A DNA stretch of 64,000 nt from Ceratotherium simum simum. Its lineage: Eukaryota > Chordata > Mammalia > Perissodactyla > Rhinocerotidae. Numbering within the stretch: the first letter of the stretch is position 1; each line of letters opens with the position of its first letter. This document shows positions 1-15,379 of this stretch, piece after piece. Made by a program: the position numbers and the translations under genes. The stretch lies in assembly GCF_000283155.1 (NCBI RefSeq), contig NW_004454165.1, positions 43,797,259 through 43,861,258 on the forward strand, written 5' to 3'. Under the pieces are notes generated by a model. It searched no databases. It was not told the DNA's origin and saw only the letters and a program-made list of their open reading frames with translations.

Positions 1-118
1 CCCCCAGCACAGAGTCCCCTCTGCTCCTGCCCCTCCTCCCTACCCTGCACAGGGTCCCCTCTGCTCCTGCCCCTCCTCCCACCCCCTGCAGTGGGTCCCC
101 CTCTGCTCGGGTCCCCAG
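1..118. repeat. 40-bp tandem repeat, about three copies
   Basis: The C-rich unit GTCCCCTCTGCTCCTGCCCC recurs with a 40-41 bp period (CACAG starts at 8 and 48, a third diverged copy at about 89). The array probably continues to the left of the window. Confidence 0.8.
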
Positions 119-3100
119 GCTGCCCCTCCCCCTTTTCCCTCCTCGCTGGGCGCCTGGGTGGAATTCCCAGCTATCTGTGTTCAGTGAAGGGACAACCAGC
201 CTCACAGGACAGGGACCAGAGGGGACAAGATGTAGGAGCTCCACTCCCTGCCCAGGCCTGGGCTGGTCCTGGACACCATGGGTGCGTGTTGCCATTTGCA
301 TTGTCAGCCCTGGTGCCCCCCTCACTTCCCAAGGCCTCAGCAGCCCCCAGACCCGCGTCTCGGGCCGGCATCCTCACTCGGCTCCCGTCCTCCTCAAAGG
401 TAGCCCTCTGAACCTGAGGCCGCTGGGGCCAGCGGCAGTGGTGACGCCAGGGCACACAAGGCCTCGGGGTGTCTGCAGGTTCAGGGGTTTCTCTTCTGCT
501 CTTTGCTATGTGGAGTGAGTGGGGGGGCTCTATCTGGGAGTGGCTTTCCACCGGAGCGGGGATCATCCAGCTCTGGAGGCACCCGGAATCCTGGACAGAG
601 GCCCACGGAGTTCTGTCTGTCCATCTGTCTACAGAGCTCGTGGGGTCACGGGTCATGAGGTCACGGGCAGAGAGGGTCAGCCTCCGGGTCCTTGACCCCC
701 GGCTGGCATGTGTGAGCTGCGAGCCCTGATCTGCCTGCTGATCCCCGCTGACGGCAACGGTGCTTTACGTTCTGTCCTCCTCTTAGAGAACAATAGAAGG
801 ATCAAGTTCTCGAACAGCCACGAAGCGTCCCGCCACCTCCTAGTTCAAGATCTAAGTGGTGGCGCCTTCCTCACTGAAACGGAGAGGGCGTGCGGGAGCC
901 ACCAGGGGGCGCGCTGGGCCTTAGCTGCCGTGGTCCGGGGGCCGGTTAGGGACAGGAGACCTTGCAGGACAGCCTCCATTCTCATCTCTCCGGGAGGAGC
1001 AGGACGACTAGACACCAACCTGCACACACAGGCAGGCGCCGGGGCACCGCGACCCCAGGGCAGGGCCGGTGTCCCCCAGAGCCCCTCACACGCTCCCTCC
1101 ACCCGGGACCCCCGCCTTCCTGGGGCGACCCCACTTTCTCCTGCAGGTTGTCGTAGAATTAGTGACTTGGGCGTTCCTGCCTGGGGAGATGTACCCGCTG
1201 TCCCGTGTCTGCTCCTGTCCTGTCCTCCAGGCCCCTCCGTGCCCACGTGCCCCGATTCCCAGCACAGTGACCTGGGGGTGCAGCGAAGAACGTTGCTCTT
1301 CAAGCAACGTCGTGAATTCTCACGCAGAGTCGTGTGGATACACAGGATGCACTGGCGTCCGCCGTCCGTCTAACCGCGGGAATGGAAGCTCCGAGAGGAC
1401 AGGGGCTTGTTTCGGTCACCTTGTGTCCCCGGCACTTAGAACAGTGCCTGGCTTGTGGTCATCATCAACAAACACGTATGGATGACCCTGGGGAAAATGC
1501 TCGTGACAGTGAAAACGTGAAAAACCTGTGGTGCCATGCGATGCCCATTGTGCGAGGAAGCTGTACTTCTCTCTTTCCATGTAGCTCTCCCTGTATATAC
1601 ACCCAAGGAGAAACCCCCAAGAAATAATGAAAATTCTAACAGTGCCTATCTGAAGATATGAGATGACAAGTTAAATGCCTTTTGTTGGTTCCCACAGTAC
1701 CTGCAATGGAATTGGGGGAGAATAACATCATTGGAAAGAATCGGCTGGAGGGGCGATTGCCATGGAGCGTTTTGGGGGCCTCAGGAAGGGACACTGGCAA
1801 GTGCAGCTGTCGTTCCTCCATCTGAGGTGTCCCCACCCAGGGGATATGTCAGCCTTTCTCCTGGGGTCTGAGAAGGTGCGTGACTGGCAGGGACTGAGGA
1901 ACCTGGCCAGGCCTGGGCCCGGGGTGACAGGGGACCCCACCCAAGACCACTGACAGAAAATTCCTAGGTGAGCCCATGTCAGTGCCCCCCGCAGACTAGC
2001 TGGGGTACCCCAAGGACGAGAAGCCTCAGTGCAGGGGAGGCCAGGAGACCCATGGGCAGCTCATCTCACGCCTCCCTAAATTCGGATCCCACCTCACTGC
2101 CGGGCTGTAACGGCCTGTGCAGGTGGCATCCGTCCTGCTCTCGCCCACTACCCGGTCCACTCCACCCTGGCTGAGCCCTCAAGCGCAGAGATGGGGCAGA
2201 AGTGGCTCTAACGGCCAACACGGGCTCTGGGCTCTAGTCCCCTCCTCTTGAGCACATGGCCGGCCTAGCTTACTGTCACCAGCGGTGGATTCACGGCTCC
2301 TCTGCTCTGAACAGCACAGGTTTCTTCAAGGTCATCTGCTCTGCTTCAGTCGCCAGGGCGCACCTCACCCCCACCAGTCTTGGGACTGGCCGTGTCTCTG
2401 GTAGGAAAGACATGTGGGCTCATGGCCACACTCCATGGGCAGCACCTGCTCCGTGGGAGCCCCAGGGAGGGCAGATTGTGGCTGGGCCTCGGCCGGCCTG
2501 GAGCACAGAGTGGAGGCTCCGGACCTTTCCTGCACACCCCCTTGCTCAGGAGTCTCTGGTTCCAGGGCCAGCTGCCCAGGAGCTCGGCATGTGAGCAGGA
2601 GGCAGGAGCCACAACCAACACACCTACACACCAGGCCCTCGAGTCCCTCCAGGCTGTCCTTCCCACGCAGGGCTGCCCTTGACTAGCTGCTCCCACAGAC
2701 GCCCCCAGACCTGTGGGGGGAGCAGAGCCACCCTGAGGCTAGGTCAGAGGCCCAACGAAAAGTCAAATCTGCATCTGATTTTGGAGGGTTTATGTTCTAA
2801 ACTAGAGAAAGGTCACCACCAAGCTAGCCTCCCTGTGCAAACATGCAGGCCTCTGCCCTCGAGGTACTGCTGTGGCCAGCACAGGCAGCACGTGGCTCGG
2901 AATGAGGCCAGCCGCACACGGCGACAAGGGATGGATGATGGAGGGATAGACTGACAGACGGCAAAGGGCATCCCAGGGGCAATCACCCTCCTGGCCTGGG
3001 ACCAAGAGTCGGGCACGGAGGAACCAGAGAAACGACTCAGGCCGATGCTGCTCCATGGTGAGGGCCCAGGGAGCCTGGGGACAGAGGCTCCTCCCGCCCT

Positions 3101-3584
3101 AGCCAAGGGACAGATCGCTGTTTCCAGAAGCTTCCTGGGTGCCTAGCTGGCGGCACTGGTTTGTGGTCAGGTGCTGGGACGGGGGGCTGCCTGCTTGGGG
3201 TCTGGGACATGGAGCACTTGCTTGAGGTCTTCTTGTCCAGGGAGACGCGCGGCCCCCAGCCTCCAGGGTGTGATGAGACAGTTTGTGTGCGGTGATTCTC
3301 AGCGCTTGGCAGTGCGGCCTGTCCTGTGATCTGTTCATCTGACGGTGCAGGTGCAGCCCCACATGCCCCCCAGGAAGGCTGGTTTCTGGGGTGGGGCCTC
3401 AGCGCCTGTTTCTGGCATCTCTGAGCCTCCTGATCACAGCTGGGGAGAACTGAGGTGGCGGACATGTCTCGCCCACGGTGGGCATTGGCAGGTGTCCCCT
3501 CTCTGTCCTCTGATCTCTGGGCCCAGATGTCCCGCCCTCGGAGAGACTGCTCATTACCCGCCCACGCCCTCCTGCATGCCTATG
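119..3584. other. Intergenic, no gene seen
   Basis: GC-rich unique-looking sequence downstream of RASA3. Open frames here are short, overlapping on both strands and unlike any protein I know. The only recognisable content is an L2-type 3' end near 1.4 kb. Confidence 0.6.
1390..1490 (+). repeat. L2-like LINE 3' end fragment
   Basis: The pattern CACTTAGAACAGTGCCTGGC, followed by a diverged CAACAAACACGTATGGATGA, matches the common L2 3' end (…AGCACAGTGCCTGGC…AATAAATRTTTGTTGAATGA). Confidence 0.6.
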
Positions 3585-3762
3585 TGCACACGTGTGCTGT
3601 GTGTGTGTGACCATGTACAGGTGTGTGATGTGTACGTCTGCATGTGGGTGGTGTATGCCTGCGTGCACACATGGGGTATGCGTATATGCCCTTGCATGCA
3701 TGTGTAAGTGTGCATGTGTGGTGTGTGCGCATGTTCTCATGTGAGAGAGTGAGTGTGCATCC
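3585..3762. repeat. Degenerate TG-rich repeat
   Basis: Interrupted TGTG/TGCATG/TACGTG units over about 180 bp. Low-complexity alternating purine-pyrimidine DNA. Confidence 0.75.
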
Positions 3763-6700
3763 TGGGTGGGGCAGGTGGGACGTGTCTCACAGGAAGAGGC
3801 TGGGCCCACACTTACTCAGTTTTAGGTTGAACCACATGAAGTTGTGAATATTCCCCCATCTGGCAGTTTGCAAGACTCAGCGGGTTGAACAAAGAAACTC
3901 CAAGCCCCTTGTCTCGTCTCCCTCTGTGGGGCCCCGGCTCCTGCCCACCCCTCACCCTGCAGGCAGATCCCCCCGCATCGTGATTTCCTCGATGTGGCCC
4001 TCCTGGCTCCCACTCAGACCCCCAGGAGACACGGGCACTGGGCCTCCAGCTGCACGGGCGCTCAGCCCTCCAGGTCCTCAGGGAACAACACTGCCCAGGG
4101 CTCCTGGAGTGCCCTGGCGTCATCTCTCGTTGAGGCTGGGAACCCCCAGGTGGATCTGGGGCTGAGCTTGTGGGCCATCGTTGACGAGAGCAGAGCCCAC
4201 TCCCGGCCCTGTAGGGGAGGCGACTTTGTTTCTGGGTGTTCATGGGGTCTGGGTGGTAGGCTGTGCGATCATGTCCCTGAGCTCGCTTCCCCTCCCCAAT
4301 TTACATTTCATGGAACAAGACCCATGGAAGAAAGGGGAAGGCTCCCTCGAGGGGAGAGAGGAGAGGAGAACATCTTCTGTTCACTCTTTATTGTGTCTTT
4401 TTAAACGATGGCATCATTGCTCACCCAGCGGGTCTGTGAGTCACACCTGGGATGGTTGTTGGCACCCCTGCCACAGGTTCGCATGGTGTTTCTCGGGGCT
4501 GCTTCTCTGCGTCCCTCGTCCCTCGGTCTAGCTGACCCCAGGGGACAGAAGTGGAGACCATCGGTTACTGGCCAGAGGGGGCGGGTCTCAGGTGGGACCG
4601 AGGAGGCTGGGAGGGCGTCAGGTAGGCGGCCTAGCCCCCTGTTCTCCTTCCTGCCCCCAGGGTCCCCTGCTCGGCCGCCACCGGCGTCTCCTGGTATGAA
4701 TTACCTTCTCCAGGGCTGCTACACGCTCTGCTTCACTTTCTTCCTGGTGGAGTACGGGATGCAGCACACCCAGCCGGTCCTGGTCCTGGAGGCCGAGAGG
4801 AGCCCGGGGTGAGACAGGCGTCCCCTGCCCGCCACGGAGCCCAGGGCCATGTGCAGCACCTCCTCCACCCAAACGCATGCCACGGGATCTCCGCTCCAAC
4901 TTGGGCTGCACCCACTTCATCAGGTCCCGGGAGCTGAGGGCTTGCCAGCCGGGGGTGGCTCCTGGGCCCTGCGCACAAACTCAGATCCCTGAGCAGGCTG
5001 GCCTGCCACCCACCAGCCCACGAGCCCACTCCGACGCTTTCATGCTCTGCCCTCAAAGGCCTGAGCCAGAAGGGCCCCTGAACATGAGAGACCTTAGGGC
5101 CTAGCTGAGCCAAGCTCCCCCTTGACTCCAAAGCCAGGCTGTCGCAGGTGTTACAGGTGGCTGGGGCCCATGTCCAGCCCTGCCCGTGTTCAGAACCTCG
5201 TGGCCTGTGCTCATTTCCCTGTGGGGTGGTCTCGGGTTTCCACTTCCAACGCTGCCTCTGGGATGAGGTGCCAGCCTCCTTTCCCTTCACAGGGACTACC
5301 ACAGCTCGGTGTCAAAGGGCCCCACTGGGCCTCTAGCACGTGGAGGGCCCAACTCCACCATCAGAAAGGGCCCTAGGAAGAGGGCTGGACACACAGGCCT
5401 CAGCTCCAGGCAAAACTGAGATTGCAGGTGAGCAGGGCAGCAGGACAGACAGGTAACCCCGCCTGGCAGGTGTCCAGGCCAGGCTCACGTGGAGGGCCCA
5501 CCACAGACCCCTTCCCGCCGGCCGAGCGGCCCCCAGCAGCCAAGGCTTGGCTCTTGGACTCTGGCCCCATCTCAGGTTTTCTGGGGCAACTGAGTCATGG
5601 GGATGAGGGGCTGAGACCAAGATACCAAGAGGGTGGAGCCGGGATAGTCTGGCCCTTGGGGCGGAAAATAAAGCGGCCAAGCTGTATCGGGTGTGGCTGA
5701 GTCCATCACCACGTCCACCAAGAAATGATGAGACAAATAAAGGTCTGCTTGGGAAGGACCTGCCCGTTTTTAGCCCAGCTTTGGGAGTGATGGGGCAATC
5801 CCCGTAGCCTGGTGGAAGCCGCGTGACCAGCTGTGTGAGTGGAGATCAGGGAGATGTGGGCCGTCTGAGTCAAGATGGAGCAAACCTTCCTCACAGAACA
5901 TACACTCGGGGAAAGGCAGTAACAGTAACAACTGTCCCATTAGCACCAGGTGACGCGGCTGCAGACAACTGGGGAGACCCTCCCCTCCCTGCCTGTCCAG
6001 CCTCCCTCTGAATCCGCACTCCCGGGCAGGCCTCGCTGTTCTCAGTGGTGGGACTCGCTGACTGGACGCTTTTCATCTCTGTTGTGCTATCCCACATCCT
6101 CTCCATTATTTAAAATGACCGTGTATCAGTTTTACCAGGTAAATAGAGAAATTTTTCTTTTAAAAAATGTCCAAGCCAATAAGCCAAGATTTGAACACAG
6201 TTGTTGATTCTGAGTGGTGGGAAGATGGGTAAATTGCTATTTTCTTCTTTGTGTTTCTCTGTATTGTTTAAAATAAAATAGATCCCATCCCGCCTATTCC
6301 CAGGACCTTCCCGGCCTCAGGAATTTGTGGGGCTTCGCTGGCCCCACACACTCTCCACCCATCATAGGGTACAGGCAGTCAGGCCCCGAGGCCTGGTCCG
6401 CTTTGCCAAGACAGCAGCAGCGTGATGGGTCCTCCCACTGCCTGCAGCACCAAGGTCTGCAGCTTCTGCAGCCAAACCCCAACCTGAGAAGCTGGTACAG
6501 CCCCTGCAGCGACACCCCCTTCACCTTCTCTTCTTCCTCCCTCCTTCCCTCCTCATATTCTGGCCATTCTGTTGGCTGATGGGTGGGGAGAGAGGGTCTG
6601 GCTATGGGTGAGGTGGGACTCAGGTAAAGGTTGTCCCTGAGTCCTTAGTCGGTTAGATGCTGTGTTGCCTGCCTCTCAGCCCCTCCAGCCTTGGTAAATG

Positions 6701-7129
6701 CTTAGGTCTCTGCACCTGCCCAGAAGAGGAGAGGCACGGTCCTGCCCACCTGCATGAGGCATGTGGGCCCACCAGAAACCATGGCAGAAGAAAAGTCCCC
6801 CCACGTCCCCGACAGGAACCCACAAGCATCACTCACTCATCTTCTGACAAATCTCCCACGTCCATCTGGGACCGCTTCTCTCTCACGGCACATGTGACCA
6901 CCTGTGGGAAAGAACAGGAGCAGTTTAGGGGCCGGAGGAGGGACTAGACCGTAGGCACCGAGGTCAGACCTGCTGGACCTTCCCAAGGACCAGATGGAGG
7001 TGTGAAGATTGTGCTGGCCCTGAACATCCTCCTAAGAGACAGGGCACCGTCAAGTGGAAGTTTCCAAGTAGGGGATGCTGACCAAGGAACTGTGCCCTTG
7101 ATGAGGGCCACTGTGATCTCTGGATGAAA
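3763..7129. other. Intergenic, no gene seen
   Basis: No conserved coding, RNA gene or recent transposon recognised. About 6,090-6,290 is AT-rich and may hold an old interspersed element I cannot name. Confidence 0.55.
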
Positions 7130-7235
7130 GATCAGGAGACCTGGGCCCTTAGTCCCAACTCTGCCACTGGCTGACCCTCCTTGAGTCTTTAGAACATGTG
7201 GTGCCCCTGTAAGAGCCTTGGCAGAGCTAATAACC
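7130..7235 (+). repeat. MIR-like SINE fragment
   Basis: Contains GGGCCCTTAGTCCCAACTCT then GCCACTGGCTGACC…TTGAG, a diverged version of the MIR core (…CTCTGCCACTTACTAGCTGTGTGACCTTGGG…). Confidence 0.55.
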
Positions 7236-7460
7236 AGCTCTCTTCACCGCAGAGCATGTTCTGAGGGCAGAGAGACAGAAGGAGCAATCTGGAAAAGAAT
7301 GACTCCAGGCAGGAGCTTAAATTTGCCAAGAGAGAACCTCAAAAAACTTCCAAAAAGATGACTGCTCACCACAGCAGAGAACTGGAGAAAGATATCCTAG
7401 AATATTTGTGTTGGAAAGGCCCAGACAGGCCACTGGGTCAACCACTTCATTTTTACAGAA

Positions 7461-7899
7461 AATGATGATGATGATGTCACAAATGATGGCGGTGGTGATG
7501 GTGATGGTGATGACGGTGATGGTGGTGATGATGGTGATGGTGGTGTAGGTGGTGATGGTGGTGCTGGTGTAGGTGATGACAGTGATGATGGTGGTGGTGA
7601 TGGTGATGATGATGGTGCTGGTCGTGATGGTGATGATGATGGTGGTGATGATGGTGATGGTGGTGATGGTGATGGTGGTGATGATGATGGTGGTGGTGAT
7701 GATGGTGTAGGTGGTGATGGTGATGATGGTGATGGTGATGGTGGTGATGGTGATGATAATGGTGGTGGTGATGATAGTGGTGGTGATGATGGTGATGGTG
7801 GTGGTGATGATGGTGATGGTGGTGATGGTGTAGGTGGTGATGATGGTGATGGTGGTGATGGTGTAGGTGGTGATGATGGTGGTGGTGATGATGATGATA
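7461..7899. repeat. GAT/GGT trinucleotide-derived repeat array
   Basis: About 440 bp of GAT and GGT triplets (GATGGTGATGGTGGT…), with rare interruptions such as GTAGGT. Because the period is three, several minus-strand frames stay open and give false Ile/Thr- or Ser/Pro-rich ORFs. Confidence 0.95.
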
Positions 7900-7904
7900 C
7901 CAAA

Positions 7905-8090
7905 TAGTGAGGCTTTCTGAGTACCAGGCACCGTTCTGTGGGCTTTACAAAACAACACTGGGGTGTGGGTGTTACTAATTCCCATTTTACAAATGAGACA
8001 GAGAGGTATGGTGACTTATTTGAGCATTTACTGGCAGACCCAGATGTGGAGGCCAGGTCTTCCAACTCCTAAGTCTGTGCCCTTCCTACC
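7905..8090 (+). repeat. MIR-like SINE fragment
   Basis: Contains GAGTACCAGGCACCGTTCTG, then CCCATTTTACAAATGAGACA and a diverged right half. This is the order found in MIR elements (…GCCAGGCACTGTTCTAAG…CCCATTTTACAGATGAGGAAAC…). The triplet array abuts its left side. Confidence 0.7.
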
Positions 8091-11000
8091 ATCCCAGCAC
8101 GATTCCACAAGAGGTTCTTGGGGCGCATGGGCACCCCACGGGTTGACCCAGGCCTTGTGTCTCTGATGGTGCTGGAATGCGTGCAGGTTGGAGGGAGGGA
8201 GGATGAGAAAGAGGTGAGGGTGCCCTCCGGCCCCCAGGCCAATCCTCAACACCCCGAGCTCTCCCCGCACTGCTGGCCCGTCTCGGCCTCAGCCTCCCAC
8301 ACACGCGGAGGGGGCAAGTTCCCCAGCAGAGCTTGAGGCCTGAGCATGAGCATTTCCCGTGTGTGGCTTGGCTTTGTTGTCTGAGGGTTTTTACCTCATC
8401 GGCATGGTCTCCCAGATCAATCTCCACAAACACAGATGGTTTCTGTGAATGGAAACCAAAGAGGCGTGGATGACGGGCATGGGTGCGCTGGACAGGGAGT
8501 AGACTTCCTGAGAGGGATGGCAGGCTCCTGGCATGGGGCAGTCAGGGTCTGGGTGATTACCACCGGGACCACCAGATGCTGGTTCTGCTCAGCAGGGGCT
8601 ACCGAGAAGCAGGGCGGAGGGCCGTGGGCAGTGTGGATGTGAGGTGTCTGTGGGCCGGCTCTGGCAGAGAGGCCGAGAGAGAAATATGGCCTCTCGCCTG
8701 TCCCTCCTTACCTCTTCAGGTCCCTGAGCCCCCGGAGGGCCTCCCCCACTTTCACCCTCTGAGAATCAGGGCCTCTGGGTGACAATGTGATGCCTGGAGC
8801 TGGGGCAGCCCCTCCCTGCCCACCCCAGACCTGCTCAATTGGGCAGCACTGGACTCTGCTTCTGCAAACCTACCTGGGCCCCCTCTGCCCCGCCAGTGAA
8901 GACACAGCGAGAGGTGACCGGCCCGAGCAGGTCAGGTGTTGCTGCCCCCGGGTCTCTAACTGGGCACCTGGATTGGCCCAGAATGTGTTTCCAATACAGC
9001 ACTTCAGTGAACACCAAGAGAAGGGTTTGGGGGGGTAGAGGCCTTCCCAGAACCCCTGGGATCTCCCCAAGGTCCATGTCACAAATCCTGGTGAAGCTTG
9101 TCCAGCTGCCTCTACACTCCCTACCCCAGGTACTGGGCGGAGAGGAAAGCCGCCTTCCCTCAGAAAGGGCCGGGTGAGAGTTCCAACTGCGGCGCTGCCT
9201 GTCTCTGGCAAGCGCATCAGGGCAAGGGGCTGGGAGGTGTTTCTGGGGCCAAGGTCAAGCTGGTGGTCACCTCCTGTCAGGGCCCCGCACGCTTTTAGCA
9301 ACTGCAGTGTTTGGCAAGCTTGGGTCAGGATGCCCCGGCTTCCGGCCGACAGCACAGAGCTTGACCCCAAAGGCTCTCTCAGGTTGCGGTGTGGCTTGGT
9401 CCAGTCTGCAGCACGGCCCTGCGAGGTGACCTGGGACCACGTGTCCACAGCGCGCTCACAGTCCAGCAGGGCCATGCCCGACAGGCCTCCCCATCTGACC
9501 TCTGTTTAACTAAAGTAAAAGCTCTTGCCTCCTCCTCAAGAAGGTCCTCCAGCTGTATGGACTCTGGCTCCCGACCCTGTAAGAAGACACCAAACAGGTA
9601 AATAAGGGCGGGACTCCTGCCCGAGGGCACAGCGTGTGTGCACGCGGAAGGACCTCGCCCTGGGCCCTCCCCTCCCCGAGCTCCTGCCACTGGCCTCCAA
9701 GCGGCTCTCCGCCACCTCTGGCTCCACCTCTTCACTCTGGAGGGCCGACCTTCCGAGGGCGTCCTGGCTCTTCTCCCGCCTGTGCTCCCTTCTGTCTGCG
9801 CGGCTGTGGGGGGAGCGGAGCAGCGGTTGGAGCGGGGGTCCTGGACACGCGGCTTCCAGCCCACACCATCCTCCCTCTCTGGCGTCCAGCAGCCCCAGGA
9901 GCCTCCCGAGCCTGTGCCCTGCCCCATCAGCAGAGGGGAGCCTGCGTGTGAGGGGACTTCTCCTTCCCAGGGGCGGGCGGGCAGGGACAGACCCAGGGCA
10001 GAAGGAACGTGGTGTGCAGGGGTAACAGGCACCAGGCAGTGCCCCTCGAGGCTGGGTCTGCAAACAGCACCGCACGACAATTCCGGTGGGAATGTTTGCG
10101 ACACAGGCGCCAGCTCTGGGGGGTGCTGCAGGGAGGGGCTGGCAGCCTTGAGACCCTCTTGGTCATCCTGTCTCCACTCTCCTCCCAGGGCACCCCGGGG
10201 CTCCCTTGGCGCCCCTGCCATCTCCTGTGTCCTCCATGCGTCTCCTGAGAACCACCTCTGCGGACAGAGGCCTCTTACCAGCTGGCATCTTCGGGCTCAC
10301 TTTTTAGGTCCTTTCCCTGATCTTCGGACTCTGAGGAGGAAGGGGTGGAGTTGGTCATCAGCACGTCCATCCTGTGGCCTGAACGTCAGTGTCCTGGGCC
10401 ACGGTTCGGCTCTGCAGGGACCGACGGGCCACCCCAGGGGTAGGGTGCTGGGCTTTGGGACTAACTGCCCACTGTCCACCTGGGACTAACAGTCATGGCT
10501 AGAGCGGGGCTGGAGTTTCCTCCCGACGGACTCCCCCCCCCCACACCGTACCCCCGCCCCGGGGCGCTGCCCGCTCTAACTTCTTACTCCTGGAGCACAA
10601 GGCCCACCCACACGGCCCACCGGGACCTCCGCCCTCGTTGGAGGGAACTTGAGCGAGGCCTGAGGCGTGGGCTTCACAACAGGTGTGGAGGCCAGGGACA
10701 CTTCAAGTTCTAGTGGCAGCACACTGGACTGGAGGCCACAGACGCGGGGTGTGGGGACCCTCACGGAGCCGCCTATCGCTGGGCTCCTCTCCGGGGCGGG
10801 TGGGGAGGGCCGCGGCCCCGGGAGGGGGACACCTGGCTGGCCCAGGAGATCCCTCTGGTCACCAGTTCCTGCCGGCTCCTGTGAGGGGCATTGCTGGGGG
10901 AGGAAGGCAATCTTTTCTCCAGGAAAAGTGCAGATGGACGTCCAGTAGCAGGAGCTTTGTCCCAGCCTGAGGGTGAGCAGTGCACCCGTGGTTCCCTGAC

Positions 11001-12959
11001 CCGCCTGATGTTCTCGTGTGAGGAGCGGCTCGTCCATAAACAACTGAGGTGAAACCACATGGGGCGTCCAGGCAGGACGGAGCCTCATGGACGCTCCTCC
11101 TGAGCAGAAGGGTCTGCTGTTTCAGGGGTGCCGCTTCAGTGAAACGCACACCTCTCGAGTCGGGAGCTGGCGGACAGCAAGCCTTCGAGGAGATGTGCAG
11201 CTGGAGGTTCTCCTAACTCTCCTCAGTGTCTAGAGGGGGCCTCCAGAGGCCTCCAGGTCCCCTTTCTGTGTGGCCACATCCGAGCCTGGAACGGTTGCGG
11301 TGACAGCTTGGTCCCCCCGACCCAACACACACCCAGGGCCCACGATGCAGACAGCCCAGAGGAGACCCCAAAGCTCTAAATCCTGCTCTTGATGGAAGAC
11401 CTGGGGCCATGCCTCCGAGCAGGCCCCAGTCTGTAAGGAGGGTTTCCTTACAGACGCTCCCATGCGGTGTCCCTTCAGCCCACAGGCCTCGGGCCGGGGC
11501 ACCTGCCAGGTGCAAGAGGTGATGGCCCGGCTCCCGGTAGGGGCTGCATCTTTTCTATGGGGGCCCCGTCTGCCTGGTCTCTGCGTTCTCTCATGCTGTT
11601 CTTCTCCTGGAACATGTCCCCACCCCTGCCATCCTCCAATGCCACCCTTCATGGGGTCTGGGCGCCCCTGCCCGGCGTTAAGCGACCTGCTCCTGGGAGG
11701 AGCTTTCGTCACGGCCAGGCCTCCCTGGGGTCAGCATGCGTGGCCTCGGCTGGTCATCGGGCACTTCTCTTCATCTCTGGTCTCTGCTGGTCTGAGTTCC
11801 CTGCAGCTAAAAGCCAGGGGTTCTTCATCCTCCTGTCTGTGCCACCACATGGGCTCACGGACGCGTGTCTGTCTGTGCTGTGCAATCCCTGGGCAGATGA
11901 AGGGTGGGGGCGAGAGGGAGCTGTGTCTTCAGAGAATATTCTAGAACTTGGGAGCTCTCAGGACCTCCCTGGGGGTAGGAGGCACAGTGCAGCCCCGAGC
12001 TCAGATAGGAGGACTGGAACGATGGAGTGGGTCAGAATCCACAGCTTCTAGTAGGGATTTAAAAGTCGACGTCTTCTGGAAGATCTTCAGCAGCCCCCTA
12101 GCCCGTGTGTGTGAGCGTGTGCACGTTTAGAAGACCAGGGCTGTCCCAGGCAGATCTTCAAGCCCTGCCCCTCCCTGCAATATGCATCCGGCAAGAAGGA
12201 AAATCAGTGAAGAGAAACACGAGTTCTCTCTGCTCCAAAGGCTGAGGGACTGGAAAGGCCGCCATCCCCCGCGTACCTCGGCTCAGGAAGTACAAACACT
12301 GAAGCACGGGGCTCACGGCCCCTCCCCGTTCCCTTTGCTAAGAAAGAGCCTGCGTTTATCTGGGCTCCAGGCCTATTGGGCCACGAGTGGTCCCTTAGTC
12401 CGAGGGTTGGTTGATGAACATCCGGGGGGCAGAGGGCTGGGCGGTGACCTGTGGGCTGGTGGTCTGCGCACAGGGTCTCAGGAGAAAGCGCACGGCCAGA
12501 AGCTCCAGGATGTGAACAGAGGTTTCCCTGCGGGCTCTCTGCAGCTAGGATTTGAACGATCCTCTGACCACTCACAGGTGATATTTTGAGTGTGAGGAGC
12601 CACTTGCGGGTGTGGGGTGTGGCTGGGGGGCAGCAGAGGGTGGGGCAGGGCCAGGGTGGGCGTGGCCGCAGCCAGTTCTCTCGGTAGTTACTAAACTATC
12701 AGAAAACGTGTAAAAGGCGCAAGGCTGGCTGGGTATGGGGGCGTGGCACGGTTCCCGAGACCCCACAGTAACTAGTGATGACTCTAACATGGGGAAGCCC
12801 CATGTCACAGACCTGACAGGACCTTCTGGGAGCCCTGCTCACTCACACCCCGTGCAGCCCCATGAGTGGGTCCCGTCCACCCACAGGGTCCTGTCCTTGC
12901 CTTTCCCCACGTCCTCCTTGAGCACTAGGGCGTGTTGTCAGTTCCATGGAGCAGAGTGC
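8091..12959. other. Intergenic, no gene seen
   Basis: GC-rich sequence with long but unconserved open frames on both strands, including the longest overlapping pair near 9.4-10.5 kb. Codon content is not protein-like (Pro/Arg/Gly/Ser-rich) and no domain is recognised. The densest GC and CpG lie at about 10,500-10,830, but I see no promoter. Confidence 0.5.
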
Positions 12960-13085
12960 TCGGAGAGACCTGCTGGTGAGGCCTGTGCAACAGGGGGACC
13001 AGGGCAGTGGGGAGGCCTGTGCGATGGGGAGGCCAGCACAGCGGGGAGGCCAGGACGGTGGGGAGGCCAGGGCAGCATTGGGAGA
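12960..13085. repeat. Short GGGGAGGCC-type minisatellite
   Basis: The motif GTGGGGAGGCC(A/T)G recurs about seven times with 17-18 bp spacing, diverging at both edges. Confidence 0.7.

Positions 13086-15379
<2,294 letters not shown>

Noticed and set aside
7317..8065. Two 222-codon minus-strand ORFs rich in Ile/Thr or Ser/Pro
   Set aside because: They are the GAT/GGT triplet array in two frames, not proteins.
9379..10489. Overlapping 280-codon ORFs on both strands
   Set aside because: High GC lowers stop frequency; composition is Pro/Arg/Ser/Gly-rich, no domain is recognised and no splice or promoter context is seen.
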